Shown here: positions 34,541 through 46,543 of the stretch, piece after piece
Layout of the letters: every line of letters starts with the position of its first letter
Numbering within the stretch: position 1 is the first letter of the stretch
NCBI GenBank assembly: GCA_001599595.1
Contig: BCHH01000013.1
Coordinates: 292,543 to 356,542 of the forward strand
Length of the DNA: 64,000 nucleotides
Origin: Beverwykella pulmonaria
Taxonomy: Eukaryota > Ascomycota > Dothideomycetes > Pleosporales > Melanommataceae
Direction: 5' to 3'
The notes under the pieces: generated by a model
Seen by the model: only the letters and a program-made list of their open reading frames with translations
Told to the model about the DNA's origin: nothing
Databases searched by the model: none
Translations under genes and position numbers: made by a program

Positions 34541-35304
34541 GATGAGGGTGGAAAATTTGACGAGGGTGTTGAATAACGGATTTATGAAGGGAGGTCCACT
34601 AGCTGATAGTTTTGTCTAGAATGGCTGAGCCGGCACAGAGCCCCATCCAGCAGAGAGCCACGCGTGATATCGTTTAATGGCGACAACATAGCTAGCAGTG
34701 GAGCGATGCGGTGGTCTGACGGGGTGGTGGAATGATGTTGTGTTGGTGGACACGGGGCTGATATACGAGGTTATAGACCTGGCATACTAGCCTTGATTGG
34801 CATAGCGTTGCATCGTTTTCTCATGATTTGGGAAACATACAGTATAGGGTAGGTCTAAGAACAAGTACTTTCAGTTGAAGTAACTTGGCATAGAGTGTAC
34901 GGTTCCTTTTTGTTCCCCGTAATTCTATGGAGACACTCTGGTGTATATGTTGTGCCTAGCATTGAAGGTGAACTAAGTCATTACCGGTAGTATGCCTGTT
35001 AAGAAATTGAGCACGGCCCACTTAGCTGCATCACATCGGCTGTGTTGAACGGATGAACGTGCACACGACAATGCTACCCCGCTTCATATGCTGCCTGCCG
35101 GTCTAGCCATTTGAGGAAGCCGAGCGAGAAGGTGATACGATCGAACACGATAGCCCAGCAGCACAGCCGAAGTTGGGACGGGGACAGAGACGCGTGATTA
35201 ATGCAGCGCACCATCACCATCGGAATGCAAGAGCAACTGTCCATCAGGTTTCCCTCTGAGAGATAGACTTTCTTCCATCTTGATTATACCCCAGCTATTC
35301 TGAA
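34541..35304. promoter_or_regulatory. Divergent intergenic region between the TcA-like and TcB-like genes
   Basis: 764 bp separating the start codons of the two toxin-complex-like genes. It must contain both promoters if they are or were expressed. No TATA box or bacterial -35/-10 element stands out. A shared bidirectional promoter would couple subunit expression, which is inference. Confidence 0.5.
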
Positions 35305-38058
35305 ATGGACTCTACAAACTTCTCACCCAGGCCTCCAGTGGTGGCGACTTCAATGCCTCCATGGTCTTCTCCTAACGAGAAGTTCAATATTCACAGCCCT
35401 TTCAATCCATCTCAATCTACGGGCCGCGGAGGCGGCTCCCAGAGATCTATGGGAGAAACATTTAAGGTCAATCCCGTGAACGGCACGATGTTGCTCACGA
35501 TACCCATCCGAATATCCCCCGGTCGCGGCGGTACTGCACCTTCTCTCACGCTAAATTATGATTCCGGCAATGGCAATGGACCATTTGGATTGGGCTGGGC
35601 TTTGCCCGCCGGAGAGATCAGCAGAAAGGTAGCAAAAGGCGTGCCTAGGTATGAAGACGAAGATATTTTCCAAATGGAAGGAAGCGACGATCTGGTTCCC
35701 GTATTACGATGCAATGAGAGGAGAGTCGGAGAGGAAACAATTATGGCGATCGACGAGAAGCGAGTTGGTGAATACGTAGTTCGAAGGTATCGGCCACGTG
35801 TCGACAATACTGTTTCTCGAATCGAGCGTTGGACGGAAAGTAATGATCCGGGGAAGGTACACTGGCGTTCTATATCCGGTATCGGCGTCACTACTATCTA
35901 CGGGCGAGATGAGACTTCGCAAATCTTTGATACCCAAGAAGGTTCGAAGCGCATCTTTTCCTGGCTAATGTGTGAGATGTATGATTTGAGTGGCAACCAC
36001 ACTATTTTCACATACAAAGCAGAGGATTCTGCCAGTATAGATCTCTGCGCTGCCAGCGAAATCCATCGAGGTGAGGCCACGAGATCGACGCAGAAGTATC
36101 TAAAATGCATAAAGTATGGGAATAGAGTCCCCAACCGGGAGCTCAGTACCTGGGAAGTGCTCTCTGTTGACTCCGAGGAAGTGAGGCAAAACCAGTTCTT
36201 GTTTGAGGTGATTTTAGATTACGGAGAACATGAATCAAATGGATTTCCAACAACAAAGGAAGTCAAGCCATGGCCGACCCGCAAAGATGTCTTTTCGACA
36301 TACAGGAGCGGCTTCGAGATTCGAACTTATCGCCTTTGTCGACGGATCTTGATGTTTCACCATATACCCGAGGAACTTCACAAAATCGAAGATTGTTTAG
36401 TAACTGCCCTGGATCTGGAGTACGACGAGCTCAGTACTGGGGCCCTTCTAGTTTCGGCGACAGAGATTGGGCATCGGCCTAATGGAGAAAGTGGATACAT
36501 CAGCCAGTATCTTCCTCTAGTGAAGCTCTCCTACACGTCGCTCTCGGATATGTCGCACTTACCCATAGAAGAAATTGATGCTTCATCAATACCGCAGATA
36601 CCAGGGCTAAGTAGAGCCCGAGCTGAATGGGTGGACCTTGACAGTGAGGGTTTACCTGGAATTATATCCACTGTTGCTGGTGGTGGCTGGTATTATCAAC
36701 GAAACGAATCCGGCGGCTCTCTGTCACAATCAAAGGCCTGTTTTTCACAGCCTCAACTCCTTCCGTTAGCACCTCTAAGTGATACTGAGGATGTGATATT
36801 GACTTTCGAGGATGTAAATCGAACCGGAAAACTGGCCTTCATGGTCATGAATTCCAATGGTGGTACCTGTGGGTACTATGAACGAACAGAAGATGGTGGT
36901 TGGGCAAACTTCGTGCCTTTCTCGAGCCTCCCCATTCCCAGTTCTGGAAGATCCAGTCTTCGAAGGATCGACCTAACAGGGACAGGTAGTGCGGATATCC
37001 TGGAAACAATCGACGAGAAAGGAGATGTTGTGTGGTATCCATGTCTGGGGGCCCAAGGATTTGGCTCGCAAATGCGCACCGCTAATTCTGAGAGACCGTA
37101 TCTTGGCCAAGGGGACTCACAAGAAGGGTACTTTCTCGCGGATATGTCTGGGGACGGATTGACAGACATTGTCAAAGTGCGAAATGGAGATATATCGTAC
37201 TGGCCAAACCAAGGCCATGGAGCATTCGGTGCATGTGTGAAGATGGATAACTCACCATGGATTGACACAGAAGACGAGTTTTCGGTAGAGAGGCTCTATC
37301 TGTTAGACATCGACGGATCTGGTACAACTGATTTAATATACTTGCCCTGTGGAGGAGCGGCGCACGTGTACTTCAACTTCACAGGCAATGGTTGGAGTGA
37401 ACGGAAGACCATCACAACATTTCCAGTGGTAGATCGATCTTCCTCAATTAGCACCTTGGACTTGCTTGGTGCTGGAACAGGCTTTTTGTGCTGGACTTCC
37501 TCCGAATCTTCAAGAAACGTGAGTATCCGGTACATGGATCTCACGGGTGGCGTAAAGCCGCATTTACTGTCTATCTACTCGAATGAAATGGGTTTAGAAA
37601 CAACTACATTCTACGCACCGTCTACAAGGTACTATCGCGAGGATGAGCTCCAAGGCATACCTTGGCAGACCAGACTGCCATTTCCAGTGCATTGCGTAGA
37701 CAGAGTCGTCACACGCGACAAGGTTGCACAAACCTCGCAAGTGACCAGGTACGCATACCATGATGGCTACTACGACGGTATCGATCACGAGTTCCGCGGC
37801 TTTGGCATGGTCGAGCAGTGGGATGCTGAGGACTTTGCCGATGGCGTGGGCGCTAAGTATCAACAGCCGCCTGTTCATAAGAAGAGCTGGTTTCATACCG
37901 GAGCTGCAAAGCATACAACTACTTTGTACAACACTTTCAAAGTGCCAGAGCTCTCACCGTCGGAGATTCCTGAAGGGCTGTCGACATCTGAATGGCTAGA
38001 AGCGCACCGAGCGTTGAAAGGTTGCTTGCTCAGGGAGGAATTGTTCAGTGATGACGAC
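35305..38058 (+). pseudogene. TcB-TccC-like toxin complex protein, N-terminal half (SpvB and FG-GAP-like domains), interrupted by a transposon
   Basis: First 918 codons of a gene resembling bacterial TcB (TcdB/TcaC). An SpvB-type domain occupies about residues 45-350 (ETFKVNPVNGTMLLTIPI, APSLTLNYDSGNGNGPFGLG). A beta-propeller with FG-GAP/VCBS-like repeats follows at about 440-700 (IDLTGTGSADILET, ADMSGDGLTDIVKVRNG, LDIDGSGTTDLIYL), then the TcB middle domain. In the bacterial complex this half builds the cocoon and docks on TcA. Native sequence stops at the hAT insertion; the ORF runs about 13 codons into the element before TGA at 38098-38100. A truncated protein of this length lacks the lower cocoon. 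Divergent from the TcA-like gene. Confidence 0.85.
38051..38058. repeat. Left copy of 8-bp target-site duplication (ATGACGAC)
   Basis: Identical to 42302-42309 and adjacent to the terminal inverted repeat. Eight base pairs is the standard duplication length of hAT transposons. Confidence 0.92.
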
Positions 38059-38078
38059 CAGAGATGGCAACAATCAAT
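38059..38078 (+). repeat. Left terminal inverted repeat of the hAT element
   Basis: Reads CAGAGATGGCAACAATCAAT; the reverse complement of the right end differs only at base 6 (A versus T). Confidence 0.93.
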
Positions 38079-38215
38079 CCGAATCCAAGTAATTGATTGA
38101 TCAATTGATTATGTAACAATTCAATCAATTCAATCTGTTTGTATGGATTTTTGCAATCAATTCAGTCACTGCCTCAAAGATTGATTGGATAATTGATCCA
38201 ATTGATACCTATTTT
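38079..38215. repeat. Left subterminal repeat zone (ATTGATT/AATCAAT motifs)
   Basis: About ten copies of the heptamer ATTGATT or its complement, several overlapping or palindromic, within 140 bp. Subterminal motif clusters are transposase-binding sites in known hAT elements; a mirrored cluster lies at the right end. Confidence 0.75.
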
Positions 38216-38499
38216 ATAAGGCCATAAGTTTATATGTACGAGTAAGCTCCTAGGCAGTTTTCGGTCGGAATTACGATCTTCCGGAGATGCTCGGGCCATA
38301 CAATTTTGCCCTGCACCAGCATATCCTCCATAAGAATCTTCTATCTACACCACCACAATAAGCCAACGATTACACCTTAGTCAACGTACTGCGCGCCCTG
38401 TTGACGGCGACTCACAGGCTACTCAAACGTTTGAGGAGGAGCTCCGCGATCGCGTAGATGTCTCCCCTGCAATTTCTCCCTCCCTAGCACCCTCTGCAA

Positions 38500-40958
38500 C
38501 CAATGCAACCCCTAAGCCCTCTAACAAAGATTTTAACACCTAATTTGAGGATAACTTTAATAGGATTGATTGGGATCACCTACGCAGTTACATGGCCCCT
38601 CTCTGTACACAGAAACACAAGAAGTTGTGGATTTATAGGCATAGATACAGGGTGTGCTTGAGAGCAGCCCCATCACAGATATTCTTTATATGCGCCTACT
38701 GCCATCAACACAAGATAATTGATAGTGGAGGAGGCGGCAGATTTGAAGTTACTCTATCAACCTCTACTACTGCTGCTTATCTACGTAAAAAGATCTGTAG
38801 GCACAGCTATACTCAAGATAGGCGCGTAGGTGTTTAGATAGAGCCTAGGCAGAAATCCTTAGAATATATTATAGGTAGTAGAATTGAACTATCACAATAA
38901 GCAGCTAACGCAATAGGAAACTTTGACGTACAACGCTTCTAATTAGCTGCAATTAAGTGGATAGTTAATAATAATCATCCTCTAAGTAAGTTTGAAAGCC
39001 CTACCTTTAAAGCTATAATGCTGCTTGCAAGCCTAGAGGCTGCAGATGCGTTATAGAAGAGCTACTACAGTGTTTCTTGGTACATTATGCGACTATACAA
39101 CTATCTGCACCCGCAAATTATAAACAAGTTGTCTAAATCTATAAGCAAAATACATATATCCTTTGACAGATAGACTATAAAGGGCGGGAAGAAAGGGTTT
39201 TGTAGGATAGTTGCGCATTATGTTAATTCCTCAGGCATTATTAAAGACATCCCTATTGCTCTTCCACAACTCTCTAGCGCACATACTAGAGCAAGGATTG
39301 CCAAAGCAATACAGGGGATTCTTTTAAGCTTTGAAATAAGCTTAAACAAGATTAGATACTTTGTTTTAGACAATGCAACAAACAATAATACAGCAGTTAA
39401 GTGTTTGGGTGTTGAATATAGGTTTAATGCTAATAAACGTCAACTGCGCTGCAGCCCCTACATACTTAATCTAGTAGGCCAAACAATTATTTTTAGGATA
39501 GATAGCAACGCATTTAACAACAATTAATCGCAGTATCAAATTGAGGAGGATTTCTTAAAGGAGTGGTGGAAATTTGGGGCACTTAGGGTACTTATTAACG
39601 TTCTGCATCACATCAAAACACTACAACAGTATAATAAACTACGCAACTTCTAGGAAGCAGAGGCTAAGGAACAGAAATTGCAGCAGCCTTACAAGCTTAA
39701 AGAGCCTGTTAAGCCTGTTATTATAAGGTGGAATTCATTTTGTAGCTCCTTTAAGCGTGCTGTTGAGTTACATAGGCCTCTAAATGCATACATTCAATAT
39801 CACATTAAGGCTATTAAAACCAAAGATGCTTACGCACAGAGTTGCAACAACAAGAAGCCAGATGCGCCAGATTGGATAAGATTAACAGGATTAACAGCTT
39901 ATAATTAGGCTATTATTACTTAGTACATTAAGGTTCTACACCCCTTGAAGGAAGCCACTTCACAACTTAAAGGTAGAGGGAAATCTAGACAATTTAGTGC
40001 TATCTATAAGATTATCCCCACACTTAAACAATTGCTTAATTACTATAAGGACCTTGTAGAGCAGTATAAAGAGGTAGATTTTAATAAGGTAGATGGCCCT
40101 AAAGATTATCTAGCTATTAACGTCAAGGCCGCCTAGAATAAAGCTCAAAAGTATTGGGAAATGCTTGACAATTCTCCTGCCTATTATGCTGCAACAGTCC
40201 TCCACCCTTACTACAAGCACTACTGCAATAGATTATGGATAAATCAACCTACCTAGCTAGCCACAAGTAACGCAGCTTTTAAATCTCTGTAGGAGAGGGA
40301 ATACAAACCAAAGAGCTCTTATAATAGGCAGCAGCAACCACCCTGTAAAAAGGTTAAGATTTTAGGGCTTTAAGAGGCTATCAATCAACACGTAAATCCT
40401 GTTTAAGAAGACTAAATTAACCCTAAGGATCTAGATAAGTTTTAACGCTAGAAGCTCTACAAGCCTAATTTGCCCTAGGAACACGCACATTTAATTGACC
40501 TAATTGCCTATTAGATAACTCTTAAACCTTGTTACCCTTATCTCTCTAAGATAGCAATTAACATACTATCTATCCCAGCATTAAGCTGCGCGTGTGAGCG
40601 TATGTTCTCTAAGATTAGCAATCTTTTAGAACCTAAGTATAGGAAACTAAGCCCTCAACTACTTGCAGCAATTCAATGTGTACAATCCTAGACAAGGGCT
40701 AGATTTTAAGTATCTAGGGACTTTAATTACACTAATATAGTAGAGCAAAAGATTAATAATATATACAGTATATCTAAGTGGGATCTTAACTACTAGAAAC
40801 CTGTAAGGGACACTTCTGTGTTACAGTTTAAAGAAGTTGCACAGATGCGGGCTGCAGATAAGGAACCAACACCAACAACAAACAAACAAAACCCTGTCAA
40901 CAGGCGCAGCACAGCGCGCAGACAGGCGCAAAAGAACAGTAAGGATTCGCGCAGGTAA
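38500..40958 (+). pseudogene. Decayed hAT transposase
   Basis: Translation in successive frames resembles fungal hAT transposases. At 38560-38830 a BED-like zinc-finger N-terminus is seen (YMAPLCTQKHKKLWIYRHRY, FFICAYCHQHK, SGGGGRFEVT), and at about 40540-40690 the C-terminal dimerisation domain (ILSIPALSCACERMFSKISN, LLEPKYRKLSPQLLAAIQ). A basic tail ends at TAA 40956-40958. Many TAG codons stand where the family has Trp or Gln (for example in the expected SWTRA after AAIQC, at 40689), consistent with C-to-T changes at CpA on either strand as made by RIP. No ORF longer than about 80 codons survives, so no active protein is made. Confidence 0.82.
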
Positions 40959-40996
40959 GCAAGGCACGTGACAGAAGATATCCCACCAAGACACAG

Positions 40997-41627
40997 GAAA
41001 CTTAGGAGAATTAAAGGATCCTAGAGATCCTGCTAAGGAAGGGGAAACTTAGGAGAATTAAAGGATCCTAGAGATCCTGCTAAGGAAGGGNNNNNNNNNN
41101 NNNNNNNNNNNNNNNNNNNNNNNNNNNNNNNNNNNNNNNNNNNNNNNNNNNNNNNNNNNNNNNNNNNNNNNNNNNNNNNNNNNNNNNNNNNNNNNNNNNN
41201 NNNNNNNNNNNNNNNNNNNNNNNNNNNNNNNNNNNNNNNNNNNNNNNNNNNNNNNNNNNNNNNNNNNNNNNNNNNNNNNNNNNNNNNNNNNNNNNNNNNN
41301 NNNNNNNNNNNNNNNNNNNNNNNNNNNNNNNNNNNNNNNNNNNNNNNNNNNNNNNNNNNNNNNNNNNNNNNNNNNNNNNNNNNNNNNNNNNNNNNNNNNN
41401 NNNNNNNNNNNNNNNNNNNNAAGGAAGGGGAAACTTAGGAGAATTAAAGGATCCTAGAGATCCTGCCAAGGAAGGGGAAACTTAGGAGAATTGGAGGATC
41501 CTTAATATCCTACCAAGGGATGGGAGACTTGGGAGAATTAGAGGATCCTTAATATCCCGCCAAGGGATAGGAGACTTAGGAGAATTAAAGGATCCCTAAT
41601 ATCCTGCCAAGGGATAGGAGACTTAGG
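40997..41627. repeat. 47-bp minisatellite inside the hAT element, containing an assembly gap
   Basis: Units of exactly 47 bp, marked by a recurring CTTAGGAGAATT, start at about 41001, 41048, 41434, 41481, 41528, 41575 and 41622. Left copies are nearly identical (GATCCTAGAGATCCTGC); right copies diverge progressively (GATCCTTAATATCC). The gap falls inside the array, so the true copy number is unknown. Confidence 0.92.
41091..41420. other. Assembly gap (330 N)
   Basis: Run of N within the 47-bp tandem array. The flanking units are out of register by about 10 bp for a 330-bp gap, so the gap length is an estimate. Three further single N occur at about 42036, 42063 and 42080. Confidence 0.97.
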
Positions 41628-42139
41628 ATTCTATAGGCAAAAAGAAAATATATAAGGAAGGCAGTTCCCTATGTTATGTTTGCTCTTTGTAGTCAACTTA
41701 AATAACTTCACTCACCTCTTACCTAGATTAATACAGCAAGTTAGTTAGTCAATTTATTAATTAGATTTACCACCCCTCTGTCTTATATTATTGTCTTTGA
41801 ACCTCACAGAATAATCCTACAACACCTACGCTTACGCTCTGCCTTAGTACAGACTAGACCTAGTAAGTGTTCACCTTGTATAACATTCTGTTCCTGGAGG
41901 GTCTCCTGCAGAGGCCCCTTAGAGGCCTATCAGGCCGTGTGCTTAAAGATCACGTGACGTATCTTTGGAGGCATCTGGGTCAACAAGTCACGTGACATAC
42001 CATATATAGCTTTCTTCAAATCCTCCAAGTATCCTNAAGGATTCGTCTCGACTCTGATGAATNAAGCTTGTTTACCTCTNATCCATCTCTTCGTTCCGTT
42101 CCCTGCTAGTACTGCTCTCACAAACCCCCATACAAATCA

Positions 42140-42281
42140 GATACGGATTTGATAATCGATCATCAATTACCAATCAATTTCCAATTCAATTCACCCTCCT
42201 CTACCCTATCAAGTCAATCAAATCAATCTGCTACGGGCAGCTTCATCAATCAAATCAATTGGATAAGGAATAGTTGATTGA
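42140..42281. repeat. Right subterminal repeat zone (ATTGATT/AATCAAT motifs)
   Basis: Multiple AATCAAT and CAATTGATT copies mirroring the left end, interspersed with pyrimidine-rich sequence. Likely transposase-binding sites, by analogy with other hAT elements. Confidence 0.72.
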
Positions 42282-42301
42282 ATTGATTGTTGCCAACTCT
42301 G
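42282..42301 (-). repeat. Right terminal inverted repeat of the hAT element
   Basis: Plus strand reads ATTGATTGTTGCCAACTCTG, the inverse of the left end with one mismatch. Confidence 0.93.
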
Positions 42302-42309
42302 ATGACGAC
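42302..42309. repeat. Right copy of 8-bp target-site duplication (ATGACGAC)
   Basis: Second copy of the duplication, immediately outside the right inverted repeat. Confidence 0.92.
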
Positions 42310-45300
42310 TCCTCGAAGGCCAGAATACCTTATATTATCACAGAGTCAAATTATAACATTCAGCAACTTCAGCAGAGCCAAGACGATAGGGCCGCTATAT
42401 TTTGCCTGCATCCACGAGAGAACCTCACCTTCCATTACGAGCGAAATCTTGAGGACCCTCGTATCGAGCAAATTTTCACTCTTGCAGTGGACGAATTCGG
42501 GAATATTTTGAAATCCGCCTCAGTCAAATACGGGCGAGCCAAAAGTCCCTTGACAAATCCCGGCGATTGTGAGAGACAAGAGGAAACTATCATGACATAC
42601 GTTGAAACAGAGCATACGAATGCCATTGATGATGATTCAGACTTCCGTACGCCGCTCGTCGCTGGGTCGCGAACTTATCGGATTCTTGGACGAGACATGT
42701 CGAATAGACTGAAATTTGAAGCGTTAACGGAGGATGAGTTTGGATTCTTCAAGAACATAGAAGAGATTCAACGAACAGCAAACCCTGCTGTGGATCCATT
42801 GAAAGGTCAGAAATTACTACTCGCAGAGGACCGGTCTCTCTACCGTAACTCGGATCTTTCCAAGACTCTGGGTTATCGAAAGCTGGAGAAATACTCTGTG
42901 CTGGACCAGAATCATCAACTAGTTTTCACAAAAAACTCGTTGAAGGAGCTACTCACCCGAGATGGGGAGCTACTGATCCTTGAAAATGCGTTCGATAGCA
43001 CGCTGCGTGCGGCTGGATACGTCGAGTTGGATGAAGGATCTGGCAAATGGTGGACCCAATCACCTCGCTCCCTGTATAGCCAGGAGAAAACAAATGAGCT
43101 AACGGAAGCTCGGAAGAACTTTTACATTCCTACATTTTCGGTGGATTCATTTGGAAACACGACATGTGAGGAGTTGGATGATATAAAGCTTCTCAATACC
43201 CGCACAAGTGACGCACTGGAGAATGTGACACGATACAGAAACGATTATATCTCTCTCCAGCCCGACTTAATAACTGACCAGAACAGAAATCGTACCGAGG
43301 TACTCATTTCTGCCTTAGGGAGCGTCACAGCACATGCCACAATGGGCAAGGAAAATGAGGAACTCGGGGATTCAGTCAAGGATCTTAATCCTGTGATAGA
43401 AATAGAAGAGCTAGATGAATTCATCATGGACCCGCTAAAATTTGTCAAGGATCTGCTGGGGAATGCTGGAAGTCGAAAGGTCTCGGACTGGACACGTTTC
43501 CATAGAAAAGGTCTGCCGTGCTACGAAGCAACAATCACTCGGGACACGCATTTCAAACCGGTCGACACACCACTTTCCCAACCGAAAGTATCTGTGGCAA
43601 TAACGTATATCAGCGGGTCCGGATGGCCGATTCAAAGCGTAGAGCTTTCAGACTATGCTGGTAGTGTACCGCAATGGAGATTCAGTAGTTGGATCATCAT
43701 GGACAACAAAGCACAGCCCGTGAAACAACTCCAGCCATTCCTTGCATTAGATCCTGCGTTCAGATACCAAAGCGATGGCGGTAGTCATATTTCTCAAACT
43801 ATCCTTCTAAGAGATCCTCTAGGAAGAGTAGTGGGTATTGTGAATCCAGACCACTCATGGTGTAAGACGCGCTTTGATGCATGGTCAGCAACAACATTTG
43901 ATGAGGGCAGCACCGTTTTTGAAGATCCTAGCCATGACCCAGACATTGGGGCATCTTTCCGCGGTCTTGAGCCTAGTGAATATATGCCCTCCTGGTACAA
44001 TGCAAAAATAGCGGGTGATATATGGGATCAGGATGCAGCGACGAAATCCTTCAAGTATAAATACTTCTCAAAGACTGAGCATCTGGATGCCGCACATCGG
44101 ATCTTCTTGTCAATTGCGAGTGATGGGACCCAGGATATTCTCAGTCGTAACGAATATGATTTGTATGGCTGCGTGAGCGAGTGTCGCGACGCGCTAGATC
44201 GGATAGTGGTGAGGCATAAGTACGATTATCTTTCCCGTTGTCTTAGACAAGAGTGGATGGATAAGGCCGAGAGTTTCATATTCTTCGATGTATTGGGGCG
44301 AAAGATTCTTAGCTGGGATGGACGGAATACGATGTCGAGGCTCACTTACGATGCACTTGAAAGACCATTGGAATCGTATGTTAAAAAAGGTGATGCGGCC
44401 GAGATCCTAGTAGGAAAAAAAGTCTACGGCGAGTCGGTTGAGGACCCTGAGACACGAAACTTGAGAGGAAAAATTGTGAAGTCATACGACCAGGCAGGAG
44501 TGAGGACGAACGCAAAGTTTGACTTCAAAGGGAACTGCCTCGAGACCCAGATGCAACTCGCCGCTAATTACAAAACAATGCTAGATTGGAATGACCCAGT
44601 GAGAATTGAAATGGAGCCCTCGGTGTTCATAGAGACATCAAGGTTCGACGCCTACAACAGGCCCTACTGGGATATGTCTCCACACGGAAGCATCACAGTG
44701 CGCGAATGCAACTGGAGTGGACAGGAAAAGTCCGTTAAAGTATCTTTGTCCTCGGCTGGCTCGGAGCCCATGAAAGAGTTCATTACGGATACTACGTACT
44801 CGGTATCTGGAAAAAAGTTGTTGATTAAATACGGAAATGGGTCCTGTACACAGCATGAATATGACCCAGTCACTCTGCGTCTGGCTAGGAAGAAGACGAC
44901 ACGGACAGACGGGACCACCCTACAAGATCATACATACAAGTACGATATCCGTGGCAAGGTTACGTCTATCCAGGACAGCGCACAGGAAGAGGTGTATTTT
45001 CGTAACGCGAAACTCTCACCCGTGCAGTCTTTTGAATACGATTGCTTCGGTCAACTGATTGAAGCAGGAGGCCGCGAGCAGTTTGATGCCAACGATGGAG
45101 GTGGATACTGTCTCAGGCCATTTACGTCTGCTACAAAGAAGCAAGACAGCATCCCCGGAAACGGCAGCCAGCTGTGCGAGTATCTCGAACGGTACAAGTA
45201 TGATGTGGCAGGTAATATTCTTGAGCAGGTTCATTCATCAACATCTCATCCTGAAGTCGGCGGATGGACGAGAAGGTACGAGTACAACGAGCCAAGCTTC

Positions 45301-46516
45301 ATCGAGAAGGGCATCATGAACAACAGGTTGAGCCGAACGACGATTGGTGGTATAGCAGAGACTTATGGATACGACGACGATGCGGGAAAAAATGGCTGCA
45401 TGACTTCCATTCCAGGATTTGCTTCTATGCAGTGGGACCTGAACGACAGGTTGAAATTTTGCTCTACACAGAAGCAGAGCGGTGGGATTCCGGAGACGAC
45501 ATACTTTGTGTACGATGAGGGAGGCTCTCGCGTGCGCAAAGTGACCGAACGATCTGCGGCAAACGGACAACAGCCCAAAAAGTTAAAAGAAACAATATCA
45601 CTGCCATCTTTTGAGACTTTCCAGACTTTTGCTGGCGATGGCGTTACAGTGACCCTTTCAAAACAGACAGACCGCATCATGGGAGATTCTTGTATCGCTC
45701 TCGTAGAAACGGACAGCAAAGGCAAGCTCCTGGAGAGGTACCAGCTCGACGAGAACATGGAACTGGATGACAAGGGTCAGGTTGTTTCTTACGAAGAATA
45801 CTCTCCATTTGGAGCGACAACATTCCGCGCGTGTCGAGCCGACGTCGAAGCTCCGAGCAAATACCGCTATGCGAGATATGAGCGCGACACTGAAACAGGT
45901 CTTTCATTTTGCGGCGCGAGATATTATGCCGCTTGGTTAGGACGGTGGACTTCGCTCGACCCCTCGGGTATTGGAGATGGTTTTAATATGTTCGCCTATT
46001 GCGGGAATGAACCAGTCAATTTCGATGATCATGCTGGGCATAGAAGGAAGGCTAAGACATTTCTGCAACGGGCAGTAGCCTTTGTTGCAGCAACTTGGCC
46101 CATCAGCTTGTTTGTCTCGGCGTGGAATACCATAAGAGGTGTGGATATAAACGGGCGAACTGATCCGGGGACAGATACCCAGCCGGAAAGCAAAACCCCA
46201 GAGCAGTTAACACAAGAGCGGACAGAAAAAAAAGCAGCTGATACGGCTCGTAAAGAGAAGGATGAAAAGAAAAAGAGAGAACTGTTCGACGATCAGCAAA
46301 AGGAAATGACTGCTCGATGGCTGCAAGAAAATTGTATGAATACGAAGATCTCCGGTAAAAAAAAGAAAAGAAAAGGTCCGCTTCCAGCCGATGATGGAGC
46401 TGGAACTGCAGAATCGCATGCTGCTGCATCCCTTGCGCAAGCTGAACGCGCTTTCGAGGCTGAAGCCGCCATATTACGTGCAAGCAATGCAAATTATGAA
46501 CCGGTAGAACCACCGG

Positions 46517-46543
46517 CGGCAGCGGCGGCAGCGGCAGCGGCAG
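46517..46543 (+). repeat. GCN trinucleotide repeat coding polyalanine
   Basis: A run of mixed GCG/GCA codons encodes nine alanines within the variable tail of the TccC-like half. Such tracts are common in eukaryotic and rare in bacterial coding sequences. Confidence 0.85.

Larger units (their letters stand above)
38059..42301 (+). mobile_element. hAT-superfamily DNA transposon inserted in the TcB-TccC gene
   Basis: A 4243-bp element (including 330 N). Ends are terminal inverted repeats beginning CAGAG, with GGCAACAATCAAT shared; 19 of the 20 terminal bases match. A perfect 8-bp direct duplication flanks it. Inside lie a decayed hAT transposase in plus orientation (about 38500-40958), a 47-bp minisatellite, and dense ATTGATT/AATCAAT subterminal motifs at both ends. 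Superfamily is assigned from the 5'-CAGNG ends, 8-bp duplication and hAT dimerisation domain. The element is more AT-rich than its host gene and has clustered TAG stops in the transposase. It is not autonomous in its present form. Confidence 0.93.

Noticed and set aside
38592..40136. Three short ORFs as separate genes
   Set aside because: They are surviving pieces of one decayed hAT transposase separated by TAG stops.
46103..46513. Minus-strand ORFs opposite the TccC-like tail
   Set aside because: Shadows of the Lys/Glu-rich coding region.
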